A stretch of DNA of 64,000 nt from Psettodes erumei (lineage: Eukaryota; Chordata; Actinopteri; Pleuronectiformes; Psettodidae): the NCBI GenBank assembly GCA_016785225.1, contig JAFBJZ010000420.1:186001-250000 (forward strand). The letters run 5' to 3'. Positions 30,691-42,507 of this stretch are shown one piece after another. The translations under genes and the position numbers were made by a program. The notes below the pieces were generated by a model that was not told where the DNA came from, did not search any database, and worked only from the letters and a program-made list of their open reading frames with translations. The stretch's first letter is position 1, and each line of letters begins with the position of its first letter.

Positions 30691-30745
30691 TTACCTAGTT
30701 TAGACTAATACAAGTCTACCACTTGTATTAGTCTAAACTAGGTAA
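30691..30745. repeat. perfect inverted repeat, 25-bp arms, 5-nt loop
   Basis: Bases 30691-30715 and 30721-30745 are exact reverse complements, separated by CTACC. Complementarity stops abruptly at both outer ends. The stem is uninterrupted, unlike an ordinary pre-miRNA, and the loop is very short. Confidence 0.97.
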
Positions 30746-33700
30746 TATAATGATAATAATAATAATTAAATGGCTTCATTTAACAATTACTGAAAAGTAA
30801 GTAACTGTATACATCACTTGGCATTCCTACTGTAATTTTAACCTCAGCAATCTATGGATTAATTCAATACATTTTTCAGTGTAATCCCAATTTACAATTT
30901 TCACTTGAGCCCCATGACAAGCAGCCCCCTGCCAGATGTGCACTGGAGGTGCTGAATTTGTACACCCAGGTGTGTCCAACTTCACTTCGTGATCCTTCGA
31001 TTTTGAACCTCGGTAAATTCAGTTTTTAATCTTCTCTCCTCAGCTACCTGGAACCCGCCAATAAGTCTAGCAATTGCTGTTGTAAAGCCAGCAATCTTAG
31101 TGATAATGAGCATCACATAGGGCACATCAAAGACGATTTGACTTGTTAAATCACAAGAAGTTAAGGAAACTGTGTCTCTCCAAATTTCAGCAGCTAATTG
31201 GCCTCTGAATAATTAGTATACATCCTGATATTTAGGCAAACCAGTCTCCAGTTTAGCGAATGTGGAACGAGGCAGCATCAGAAGGCGACATCGAGGATGC
31301 CAGGACATTATAAAGGTGCTGAGTATAGCAGGCGGTCTGTGCATCCAGCGTTTTCCGCATAAGCCTTGATTATTGAGCTGTGCCATCTTTTATACCGTGC
31401 ACAGCCAGATCGCACAGCTGACACCCGTCTACTGTAACTCAAGGTAACACACATTCTCGCTTCCCTGGCAAGCTACTTCAAAGGATGTCTAGGGGTGTTA
31501 TGTGAATATTTTTGGCCTCTTTATCTCCACCTGCCTAGCACAGTTTTTAATAGCAATGAGCAGAAACAGCAAAGAAGATATGAAGGGGTGGAGTTTAAGG
31601 ATTTTAAGCACTAGCCCACCAGACTTCAATGAATTTATTACTAGAACAGTAAAAAAATAGAGTGGCATTCAAAGCAGATCAGTTTTCTACGGTTTTACTA
31701 ATTGTATTAGTTTGAACTTGGACACTGGCTTTATAATTGGACCATTTTTGTAGTGGTGTAGTGTTTTCTCATGCTTCTCAAGCTCCCACGCATGTTTTAC
31801 GCAGAACCAGAGCAACTCAATCAAAACAAAAACAAAAAAATAAATAAACAGAAATGTCTTTGACCTCCTTTATATTTTATGCAGATTACTGTATGTTGCT
31901 GAGTGTGGTTTATCAACTGGGCTAATGAGAAAAATGTGACTCAAGGATTCTTCAGGAGTGGGTATGTGACTGATATCCAATGACAACTGCCACAAAAATG
32001 TAGGAAAAATGCTGTTATTAAAATCAAAATCTCTTATGAAGACTGTGTTACCCACCTGATCTTGATTTTGTGCTTGAAAAAATATATCACTTCTCAGATA
32101 TCTGCCCTGGTGATACGTTGAGGCTTCCAATGAAAAAAAAATACACCTGATATTATTGTATTACTTGGTTCATTTTCAGCATTTCTTTGTCGCTCCTGTT
32201 ATGCTTCCTTCTCATAGCTAACACTGTGGTGGATTAGTTGGTATTGACAGATTGACACCCAATCAAAAAGGGTATCCAGCATAGTTACATATCAAAATAC
32301 GTCCTTCTTTTTCCTCAGTATCCAGCAAGATTTGAGATTGCTGCATAAAGGACAGTCTCATCCTTTTGAAACCCTTGAAAGCGCCATCAACTGCCCGCAT
32401 GTGGCCTGTATTTTTAGTAAATTTTCACTTTGTGTCTGATTGCTGGTGATTAGGAATGTTTGTAGTCTGTCAATAATGCCCAAATTTAGTAGCAGTTAAT
32501 TGTCATGATGGACAGCAACAAGATTGTGATTGTTGCCTGTCAGATACTTTTTGATGCAGTAGTCAACTGTTTTTGATTTTTTAAATCCATTTTGTGCAAC
32601 ACTTTTGATATTTCTGTGTAGAAATACACAATAAAAAATCTTTTTTGGGATGTGAAGAAGAAGATGATTTATTTTTAGTAGGTATTCTCTAGCAGGTTCA
32701 GTTATATAAAATTGTACTAGCATTTCTAACAGGTAATATGTTGTGATACAGTATTATGAACAAAGGTCACTCAGTTTACTTAAGTTTATTTAAATAGGTT
32801 TGGCAACCCAGTGGCGTTAAGATATGAAATGGTGGCAGTATTGGTGACTAAAATATACAATATTTAAAGTACAATTCAGTTCACAGCGCAACACAATGTA
32901 TTGAGTTGTGCTTTTACGCCGTAAAACAGAAGGCAAAACATGCAGTACAGGCGAAGGAAATTATTCCAGCACCTAAAATGCTCTTCACTTCACTTTCCTT
33001 CCAGCCTTCTTTTTCTGGGTAATCAGCCAGGGCAAATATGTGGTGCACGAAGAGCTGTGTGTGCGTGGGGGTGTGTGTGGGTGTGGGTGTGTGCATGTAC
33101 TGTATGTCTGTGCGTATCTTGCCCTTTTTGAAAAATAGTGGAAAGCAGATTGGAAACTGAGATAGGGAAAGATAGGGAGGATAAGTCAGCTGCACTTCTC
33201 GCTTTCTCAACTCGTCACTGAGATGCAGAGGACATATTTTGGATGATTTCTAGGTTTCACTGGTCTTGTGTATAAATAAAAGAGAATAATGTGTCACACG
33301 GTCTTGTTGAACAAGTGCAAATTTTGCCTCTGGCCTTGTCTGTAATACACCTCTGCTAAGTTCAAACAGCAGTATTGGACTAAATTGGGCTAATCCCAGC
33401 TCAAAGGGATGCCTAAAGTTCACAAAGAGTGGGCCCTGCTTAACAAAGAAGCAGGTTAATTAAGACTCACACTGACTAAGAATACCCACTTCCCTGCTCT
33501 AAGAATCCACAGGAAACGAGATAAAGGAGTAGCCTACAGTGGGACAACAATTGCCCATTTTGGATAAATAAAGAATTTCAGTGGCATGAATGAACATAAA
33601 GAATTTACAAGCAGTCATGGTTTCTGTGTAACACAGCAGTCAGTATTCCATGTCATTAACACTGTGTTTTGTTCAAATGTAGGATTCTCTTGACGTGAGG

Positions 33701-35736
33701 TGCAAAAAAAAAAAAAAAGGTGCCAGCTCCTGGACCCAGCAGGGCTAATTATCAGCTCTAATGGCTAATGTGAGTCACTGGTTTCTCCGGCAACCATCAC
33801 GCAATATCACACATTCAAAAGTGTCAAGGGGAGAAGTAAAAAACTACAAAGACAGCTGATGTGAAGGTGCACAGGCCTCCAGATTTCTTGATACACCAAC
33901 GTAAAGCTTATCATGTAACAGCTCGATAAAACTGTGCAGCAGCAGTGCAGATGGTATGCCATTTTAATCTTCAGCGCTGGGAAGTACCTTGCATATGGTT
34001 TCACTTAGCGACATAATGAAATACTCACGGGTTCAAACATACATTTCTAAAGTCAGTCAATTCCAAAACACTAAATTTAAATGAGGACATGTGAGTGCAT
34101 TGTTTATAAATAATACTATAATGGTAATATAATTCAGGAACAACATTTGCAGTGTCTGTTCAATCCAAACTGTGCATGACATGTTGTGCATGCATCTAAA
34201 CAGTGCAGGGTATTGCCACGTTGATATTTATTCTTTTGAAATATGCACATTTTACTGTATGTAAATGCCAAATAGTAACAGTAACAAATTCATGACATAC
34301 ACCTGAGGATACTTTAACTTGCCAAGACCTTGAGGAAAATCCCCACTGTCCCCACTTTAATTACAATATTACCTAAACAGGTGCAAGCTGTATGAAAGCA
34401 ATTCTAAAGAGCTCTATTCAGCACAGGGGAACTATAGCACCATGTCATGCAGAAAGCTCATCTGGTTGGCTGAAATCTAGTATAGAAACATTTTGGGTTT
34501 GTTTGATGGTAAATGTGCACTTGTTACGGCCTTCTCTTGCCAAACAAATAGACCGTCTCATCCGAAATAGAGGAGAAATTGCCTCAGTAATTTTTTTTGA
34601 TTTTCTGGCCTGTTGGTGGGCTTTCATCACCTACCAGGAAAATATGGCTCTTTTTTTAATTCAGCGTGTCACACATTCAAATTAGTATGTGGTGCACTTC
34701 TAAAGAGTGTTGACAAAGGATCACAGAGAATAGGAGTCCATCTATATCAGCCTCACATGGGCCTACCTTCTTTCTCTCTCCACTCCCCACATCTGCAGAG
34801 AGGCTGTGAAACAGTTGGCAGCAAAAAAGTACTGTCCATGGTGCTGAATTTCATTGGTTCGAGACACATACAGTACATGACAACCATTGGTTACTACTGT
34901 GGTTAAGGGTTTCGGGTGTCGAAGTCTGTTTCTGGCATTCACTGGTTCATTTCTCTCTTTTGGAACAAGCATTTCAGAAAAAGGATTTATTTTGAATTTG
35001 CAGTGAGGCAATGGATATTTTTTTGCCCAACGGCCTTCAACTGTGTTTAAAAGCACTATGTCTGCTTCAATATACTATATCCCAGAAACTGCATTTTAGG
35101 AATTCTGTGCCAAAGTGGGTTAATCTAAAGCAATTAGAGGGCTGCAAAAGTCTCAACTGAGACTTGGGAGGAGATGAAAACGTTTCTGAATTGATAACAG
35201 CACTATCTCTTCATGTCGGAAACAAACCAAATATGGTTTTGCCCATATAGCTGGCACATGCTTAGATAATGCCATGATCTAATTAGGGCATCTTAAACAT
35301 CTGTTGGGGTTTTGGCACCCTCAACAAGCCATTCTTGATTATGCAGTATTTAATATTCTGCTATCAAGGCTCAGGCTGTTCTCGAGGCTGGCATTTATAG
35401 GTGTAGACATACAGTACATATAAAATGAAAACATACTCTGAGGGGGGAAAAAACATTCTGCTGGACAATTTATGTCGGCAAAATAAATCTCGAGTTAAGT
35501 ATGTGCAGCAAACAAGGCTACATAGTACATCGATAAAATTTAGAGCAGTGAGACCCAAACACGATGCAGTATGTCTAATACTCGCTTCTGTTATTAGTCT
35601 TTGTACATTCATATTGAAATAATATGTACATACATTCCCGACCAATAGATTACTTTTCGATACCCTCCAACTCTACAGCTTCTGCACATGCATACATTTG
35701 TCAATGTCTATATGGATGTCTCTGTGCACCCTTTAT

Positions 35737-35925
35737 TGACATGATGTAGTCCCTGGTCCATAATTTTAACCAGAGCCATCATAATAACATGTCTAAGTCC
35801 AACCCTAAACCAAACCTAATTCCTACATTGATCTTAAGTTCTTTAAAGAAGCAGGGTCTGCCCAAAGATCATGTTCAAAGTATCAAAGTATCATCATGTT
35901 CTTAACATGTCCTCACTATCAATGT
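35737..35925. repeat. degenerate interspersed repeat, possible
   Basis: The segment combines GTCCCTGGTCCATAA-like text with a run of AACCCTAAACCAAACCTAA words and a following GATCTTAAG. This recalls a common dispersed fish repeat that contains TAACCCTAACCC-like words between gtccc/ccat motifs. The match is from memory and imperfect, and no terminal repeats or duplication are visible. Confidence 0.3.
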
Positions 35926-37476
35926 CTACCAGTCAAACTTGTGCTCATAGGAGACAAAAGAATAGACACAGAAAGAAAAAAAATCACTTTTTCCAGATCA
36001 GATGCTTTACTTTCTTGAACAGTGCCTCAGATTTCACTCAACAATAGACTGGTATTCATAAGTGAACTGCAATTAATTAAAGCCTGAGGGAGATGAAGAA
36101 AAAGAATAATACTGCAGATAGTTACAGAGCTAAATTCTGTTTGTCTGTTTGTATGATTCTTCAAATCCTTTGAAAAGAGAGTTGTAAAAACAGTTAAAAA
36201 TGCCTATTACATTTCGTGCACTCATAATCTGGCTCTCAGCAAGCTGTAACTTTCCGACATAACAGCAATAAGTTTAGTACAAATCTAGACACCCAACCAT
36301 ATTCCCATTGAAAAGCCATTGTCAAGAGGAGCACGGTTAATTAAAGCAAGGGCACCACTCTACATCTGTCACATCACTTGGCAGTTACTTTAATTATATA
36401 TTTTGGTCAATCTGTTCATCCTGATGTGAGAGGGGATGCCGTACATGAGGCAACATCTGCTGAGGTATGTCACATGAGCTTCAACAGCTGTCCATGTTTT
36501 TACAAAGCCTGTCAATCACTCGAGTCAAGTCTCATACGCATTTGTGTTATCGTATTGAGAAACACTGTCAAGTGCTGAGAGCCTACATCTGTGCCACGGT
36601 TACAATTAAGATTATTATAATATGCAGCAAAAATACACATATACAGAGATTGGCACTACACACAAATATCCAGACACACCCTGTGGCTTGCATTCATTTC
36701 GGTCCCTTATGTTGTCCATCAAGGAGATGGTGGTGACTGTTCTCTAAACTGACTCCACCCACAAAGGCTTGTGATCACCTAAGCTGTCAGCAAGCATCTG
36801 CTGAAACTACCAACCAGCCAAGTGTGAGACAGGCTCTGAAGATATCTCCACAGAAAATGTGTCACCTACACATGTTCAGAACTCAGAGGCACTTTTTTTT
36901 TGCTAATTTTTTTTATGTGGCAAACTTTATCTGCAAAGCCTTGGAGAATGTCAAAGTCTTTTGTACGTATGACACCATGATGTAATATACGGAAGTGTCT
37001 TCAAAGCCCACGTCAGCTCGTCTTGAATGGTTAAAAAAAATGTGTGCAGCAATGTCAAATACTTCCAGTACAATATGATGACTATCTTTTGAATGCCACT
37101 GTAGCAACATGAATGCTGCATTCATATAGCTAGTTATTATTCATCTGATTCACAAATATCTAGTGAAGTTCTGTGTTACGAGTCATGTGAAGTTGTAGAT
37201 CATGGATGCAAAGTGTCTGAAAGGGAATGCCCCTGCAGTAGACCGTCTTCGGATTTGGAGGTACTTTGAAGTTATGTAATACTGTTTTTCCTCCTAATGA
37301 CAGTATTTCTTTACCACATTGAACATGTGTTACATATAGTAATTAATTAGAAAAGAGAGATGCATTACGATAGCCTGTACATATATGTCTTAACTGATAG
37401 GATCAAGACATGGACATTTTGCAGTACCATACTAACTGTTTCACTATTTTAAGGCTTATGGTAGTCTGCTTTATCC

Positions 37477-37481
<5 letters not shown>

Positions 37482-37514
<33 letters not shown>

Positions 37515-37515
37515 A
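37482..37515. repeat. CA dinucleotide microsatellite
   Basis: Fourteen CA units (37482-37509) are followed by an interrupted TACACA. Confidence 0.98.
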
Positions 37516-38605
37516 GAAATATGCAGCTGCACTTATTTAGTCCAAGACACACGTTCACACACTTGCACATGACACAGAAACCTAGAGACACACTAGCTTC
37601 CTGTCCCTAGATTTAACAATTTTTCAGTTCGTAATCCCTCCTGAGTCTATTAATATTTCTGTTTCCATGGCAATTGAAACCTTGCCAAATGTTGTACAGA
37701 TAAGAGGAGATAAGAGCATAAGGAGCAGGGAGATAAGAGCAAGTGACCTGCAGAGATCAGAGCACTAGAGGTCAGGCAGAAGAGCAGAAATAAGTCACTG
37801 AGACACAGACTTCCCCTGCTCAACTCCACTGCCAACCTGAAGAAAAAAACAAAATACGAAGGGCCATCCAAGGTGGTTTAGTGGTACGACACATGAATAC
37901 CTACCTAATTCATAATTCTTGCAGGTACTTTCTTTGTGTATCCAATTTCACCCTCCAGAGAAGTTACATGGGAGCAAAATAAATAGTAATACTGCATTTT
38001 ACTGCAGTTAGAAGTAACTGATACTATTGTATCTATAACTGGAGTCCAAAAAACCCCAAAACTTTAGTTTTCATAATGACGGTATTCCAAAAGCATATTA
38101 ATGATGTCGATGTGGCCATAGAATTTTTAGTGGCAACTGGACAGGGGAACACAATTTCAATTTGGTTTAAACAAGTTAGATGCTTTCAAATGGGAGCAGC
38201 CGTTTTGTCTCTTCTTAATCTTTCATCTCACACATTATGTGCAGTTCAACAGAGAATGAAATTGTGAGCAAGAGAGAGAAGTGACAGGAACATATCTGCA
38301 ATAAATGTTCAAGTACCATTTTACATTTTTAAAACCCAGACTGATGGCCCACTGATCACAGAAGATGTTCACATTATTCAAATTTTGTATCATGTTAGTG
38401 TCTTTTAAGCTGATGGTGACACATTACTGTTACTGATGGCATAGCTCAACATGAGAGTTCTTCACTGTATATGATGTTTTAAAACTGTTGCACACAAAAA
38501 GAAAGATATATAAAATGAATTCTAGAACTGAACTGTCCCTCTTCAACACAGTCAAACAATGTGACAACCCAACTTCTAAAATAGAACATCTAAGTTATCC
38601 AGTAG

Positions 38606-38632
38606 TTAACATTTTGTAAGGGATGGCTTTAC
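38606..38632 (-). other. read-through C-terminal tail of pcdh1 (possible short isoform)
   Basis: If the donor after 38633 is not used, translation continues from ...NNKQ into VKPSLTKC and stops at 38606. From memory, the short human PCDH1 isoform ends the same way, by reading through at the equivalent KQ position into intron-derived residues. That makes this tail plausible rather than only an artefact of ORF calling. I saw no AATAAA or ATTAAA on the minus strand in the 600 bases below the stop, so a nearby canonical poly(A) signal for such a transcript is not evident. Confidence 0.5.
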
Positions 38633-40818
38633 CTGTTTGTTGTTGTACTTCGGTTGGCTGGTCTTGTAGCTGTAATCTGAGTACTGGTCTGAGCCGGTAG
38701 AGTTGTCATCTCCTCCCGTTCCGACAAAGGTGTTGGCAGCGGGCAGGTCCTGGACGGCCTGATGCTTCTGTGAGGCTGAGGGGGATTGGGCCTGCAGCTG
38801 AATGGAGGGTAAGGGGGAGTTTGAGCGGTAGTGCCTGCCTATATCAGGGCTTCCTGGTGAATATGTTAAGGGCAGGTGTATCCTGGGGCTATCATTGACT
38901 CCATCAAGGTTGAACTTCAGACTCTTTTGAAGGCTGACCTCTTCCTCTTCCCCAAGTGGTTTTGGGGTCTTCTGGGGTTTGCCTTTCCTTCCTCGTTTAC
39001 CTTTGGCATTCTTTGGTGCCTGTTTGGGTGCATATAAGTCCTTTGTTTCCTTTTTACCAGCCTGATACCCACTCTTAGTTTCTCTCTGGATGCGGTGGCG
39101 AATAAATACCACCACCAAGATCAACATGACAACACCTGCCACGCCAGCAAGGCTTCCAAACAAAATGTTACTACGCTGTGCAGAAAAACCATTGTCAGGA
39201 TCACCAGCAATGTCCCTGTCCAGTGGAGTGTAGAGACTGTGTCCAACTAGGGATTCCACTAAGGTAGCGTTTGAGATGGTTTCATTGACATAGATGTGAA
39301 CCAGGGCAGTGGCATGACGTGCAGGCTTACCCCTGTCACTCACTCGCACCACTAGGCGATGTAGTCCACCATGTTTTCGGGTCATTTCCTTTGCAAGAGT
39401 GATCTCCCCACTGGAAGGGGAGATGCGAAATAACTGGTAAGGGTTTCCACCAGCAATACTGAAGACCAGCTCTGCGTTTGGCCCACTGTCCAGATCTTCA
39501 GCTTCCACCACCTCCACATGGCTATCTGGGGAAGCTAGAGGTGACAAGGGCCTGAACGAGGAATTAGAAGGCTTGGTGACCACAGGATCATTATCATTTT
39601 CATCAAGTACATTGATGGTAACACCCACATATGAAGACCTCGGTGGTTCGCCTCCATCTACAGCCTTCAGGCGGAAAGTGTAGCTGCCTTCTTTCTCCCT
39701 GTCAAACGAGATGCTTGAGAGAATAGTGCCCGTTCCATTCTGAACAACAAACTTCCCTCCATCAGGCTCTACAGAGAGATGAACACGGGCATTTTCACCT
39801 TTGTCCACATCCAGGACCGTCACCATTCCAACTGGACTGAGGGGAGGCATGTTTTCCAAAACTGAAAAGCTGTAGCCACTAAGCATGAACTTGGGGTCAT
39901 TGTCATTGCGGTCAAGGACTTTAATTACAACAGTTGCTGTTCCTTTATGGACAGGTGACCCTTTATCTGCTGCTGTGACCCGGAACTCATATCGTTCTTT
40001 ATGTTCACGATCAAGTGGGCTTCGGGCTCTCACTTCACCCGTATTTGGGTCAATTTCAAACAGACCTTTGATGGATGAGTCTGCCACAATATTATAGAGG
40101 AGCTCTGCGTTAGTGCCACTGTCAGCATCCAAAGCTGTAACATCCAAAACCTTCTCCCCTGGTTGGTTTTCTTCTGCAAAATCTACCTCAAACAAGGTTG
40201 GGGAGAATACAGGAGAGTTATCATTTACATCAGTCACCTGCACTTTCAATGAATTTGTGCTAGACAGCGCTGGATTTCCAGAATCCACAGCCACAATCTC
40301 CACTCGGTAATCCCTAACTCTTTCGTAGTCGAGAGGAGTGGTGGTCTGTAGGAAATACTTCCTCTTGTTGTCGCTGGATGAGTCGCTGGCGGGCCGGAGC
40401 TGGAAGGGCACATCTCCTGCAACCACACAAGTGACCACTGCATTCTCTCCTCGTCCTTGTCAGACACTTGCACCAAAGCAACGGCTGTTCCCACTGGCAT
40501 GTCCTCTGAGATGTTAGCCACTCCTTCACTGTGTGTCACGAGACCAATCCCACGAATCTCAACAGCTGGTGCATTGTCATTCTGGTCAGTCACCTCAATG
40601 GTTACAAATGTCTTAGAGCTCTTAGGTTGAGGACCCTTATCCTTTGCCATCACATAGAAGGACAGGCTGCTGATTTCCTCTCTGTCCAGTGATCCTTTGA
40701 CATAGATAATACCAGTGGACCGATCAATTCGCAAGAGTTTCGGCACTGGGTCTACTGCTTGGTGAAGGGTGTACTCAATTTCTCCATTAGGGCCCATGTC
40801 AGAGTCATTTGCTTTGAC
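38606..40818 (-). CDS. pcdh1: protocadherin-1, large coding exon (EC3-EC7, transmembrane helix, proximal tail), with a one-base frameshift
   Basis: The acceptor TATAG lies just before 40818 and continues the frame of the previous exon (VLQ|VKANDSD). EC3 ends at DQNDN (about residues 344-348), EC4 at DVNDN, EC5 at DRNDN and EC6 at DENDN; EC7 follows. Sequons NIS, NGT, NSS, NET and NAT are visible. A hydrophobic helix (about residues 815-838, near 39100-39170) is followed by the basic stop RHRIQR. The cytoplasmic part has the PCDH1 hallmarks SGYQAGKKETKDLYAPK, LQKSLKFNL, RHYRSNSPLPSIQLQ and ANTFVGTG. The frame breaks after residue 388 (around 40449-40450), where one G is missing relative to DEGENAVVTC. 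The downstream frame stays open for 602 residues to the donor CAG|GTAAAG after 38633. Without splicing, eight more residues and a stop at 38606 follow. Further exons for the long tail would lie at lower coordinates and were not found. Confidence 0.95.
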
Positions 40819-41692
40819 CTATAATTAAAGGAATTCTATGGTTAAAGCCATGAATTATGTGCAACAACTTTGTGTTATAATTAAAAGAAGCAGTGAAGGA
40901 ATATCTCTACTAAACGCTGGTAAGTGAATGAATAAATTAATCAATAAGAGTCTGATTATGTAAAAGCACAGCATGTTACCAGCTTTATTTAGCCATATTT
41001 TATTACTGCCCTTCCTCTCTGCTAATGGTGGTTATGTCACTGGTCAGTTTTCTCTATTCCTCATTTCTTTTAGTGCAGAATATGAGCTTCATAAAATGTT
41101 TACATGAAAACATATGGTTAAAACATTAGGGCTGCTATTGCTTTCATGAGAGTCAGTAGAAGATCATAGCAGCATGTGGAGAAAAGCATCTTACTCCTAC
41201 ACTCTGGCATTGTGCTTCTCTAACTCCATTTCTGCAAGTATATTAGCACAACAAAAGCAATAAGCAGCTTAATCACCTGTACAAGCATTAAGTGGCGAAG
41301 CTCTAATACATCTATTATTACTTAAAATGCACATCAGACCAATGTGGGGACAAAACCCACATGTAAACATATGTGATTCAACAAGAACTAAAATAAGGCC
41401 TCACGCCTTGTTTTCCCCTGAATTCTGCATCCCAGGTCAAATCCTGAACATTTAGAGATGTAACAGTATTTCCAATGTTTTAAAGCACAACACCAGAGTA
41501 AACAGAGTAAAAAATACCTTTCTTTGATTTGGTTTTACACATTGCACATTTTTCTAAATCATCTTAAAAAATTGGCTCTTCCAAATAGCACAACCAGCTG
41601 CACAAAACAATTTTGGTTGCAATTTAACTTTGCAATCCAGATGGCAATTTAATAATAACTTATTAAACAGAAGAATAGCATTACAATCTTAC
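40819..41692 (-). other. pcdh1 intron between the two coding exons
   Basis: This 874-bp phase-0 intron has canonical borders on the minus strand, with the donor CAG|GTAAGA at 41693/41692 and the acceptor TATAG before 40818. It splits the EC3 repeat. The content is AT-rich and I see no repeat family, RNA gene or open frame of note in it. Confidence 0.9.
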
Positions 41693-42507
41693 CTGCAACA
41701 CAGAGTGGCCCACTGGACTATTTTCAGAAACTTCAGCCTCATACGCAGACTTTTCAAACTTGGGAGAGTTATCATTGGCATCGGTGACTACGACTCTAAG
41801 CAGAGCACTGCTGTATCGCTGAGGGTTTCCCCCATCCACAGCCTTTATGGTGAGGTCATAGGAATCCTTTAGCTCACGGTCTAGGTTGCCCAGGACAATC
41901 AGCTGTGGAAGCTTCCCTCCCCTGTCATCAGCCACTTGCAAACCAAATAAGGTTGCAGCATCTGGCCCTGCAGTCAGGGCGTAGTCAGCCACTCCATTCC
42001 TGTCTGAGTCCCTGTCTGTGGCTAAAGGAATGGAGAATAGTGCCCCCATGATCGTGTTCTCGGGCACAGAGATGGTGAGCACAGAAGAGGGAAATTGTGG
42101 TGTGTTGTCATTGATGTCCTGCACCTCGATGCGTCCTTCAATCAGCCGTGGGCTCTGATTTTGTATCAGATCTGTCACTGATACTTCAAATTCCAGGTAG
42201 CAGGGCTTACCCTTAGCCAGGGATCGACAGTCCCTCAGGGTCTCTCTGTCTATGGGAATCTCTGTGGTGAAAATATCTCCTGTCTTTCCATCGACACGGA
42301 GGTAAGGGGCACCCACCTCCAGCTTGTAGAGGTGACCCGAGTCTGGCAGTCCCTGGTCTGCTGCCAGGCTACCAATAAGAGTGTTGGGAGGCTGCTCCTC
42401 TTGGACCCGGTACAGGATACTGCCTTGAGCAGAGCCACAGTGCAGCACCAGGACCCAAAAAAGCACAACTCGTAAATTCTGTTCCATTAGGTCATCAGAA
42501 GATCTGC
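41693..42507 (-). CDS. pcdh1: protocadherin-1, first coding exon (signal peptide, EC1, EC2, start of EC3)
   Basis: Protocadherin-1 is a single-pass cell-surface adhesion protein of the delta-1 group with seven cadherin (EC) repeats. This exon encodes residues 1-265, counted from the ATG at 42487. A hydrophobic signal peptide covers residues 1 to about 21. EC1 (about 24-132) ends in DINDN, EC2 (about 133-244) ends in DANDN, and EC3 then begins. The stretch GHLYKLEVGAPYLRVDGKTG is typical of PCDH1. LDRE-type calcium ligands are present. I prefer the ATG at 42487 because the frame upstream runs through a splice acceptor (TTTACAG before 42507) and reaches only a TTG, so 42488-42507 is 5' untranslated. 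The donor CAG|GTAAGA falls after 41693, in phase 0. Assignment to PCDH1 rather than PCDH7, 9 or 11 rests on remembered family sequence. Whether it is the a or b fish paralogue is not resolved. Confidence 0.95.

Larger units (their letters stand above)
24951..38605. other. gene-free region adjoining the pcdh1 coding exons
   Basis: No exon was recognised. I looked on the minus strand for the conserved distal tail of PCDH1 (the RRVTF, GHSDTCWMPG and CTREC blocks) and did not find it by eye. The region holds a TTTA repeat (29370-29391), a perfect 25-bp-arm hairpin (30691-30745), a GT-rich stretch (33057-33100), a degenerate repeat-like segment (about 35737-35925) and a CA microsatellite (37482-37515). 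If the distal pcdh1 exons lie beyond the left edge, all of this is intron. Confidence 0.55.

Noticed and set aside
37866..37960. tRNA-derived SINE head (GGTGGTTTAGTGG resembles an A box)
   Set aside because: No B box or tail follows at the right distance, and the rest of the sequence matches no SINE that I know.
40246..40452. C-terminal part of the 183-residue frame 40246-40797 as a genuine alternative protein
   Set aside because: After the missing base it is out-of-frame translation of EC4 and matches nothing in the family.
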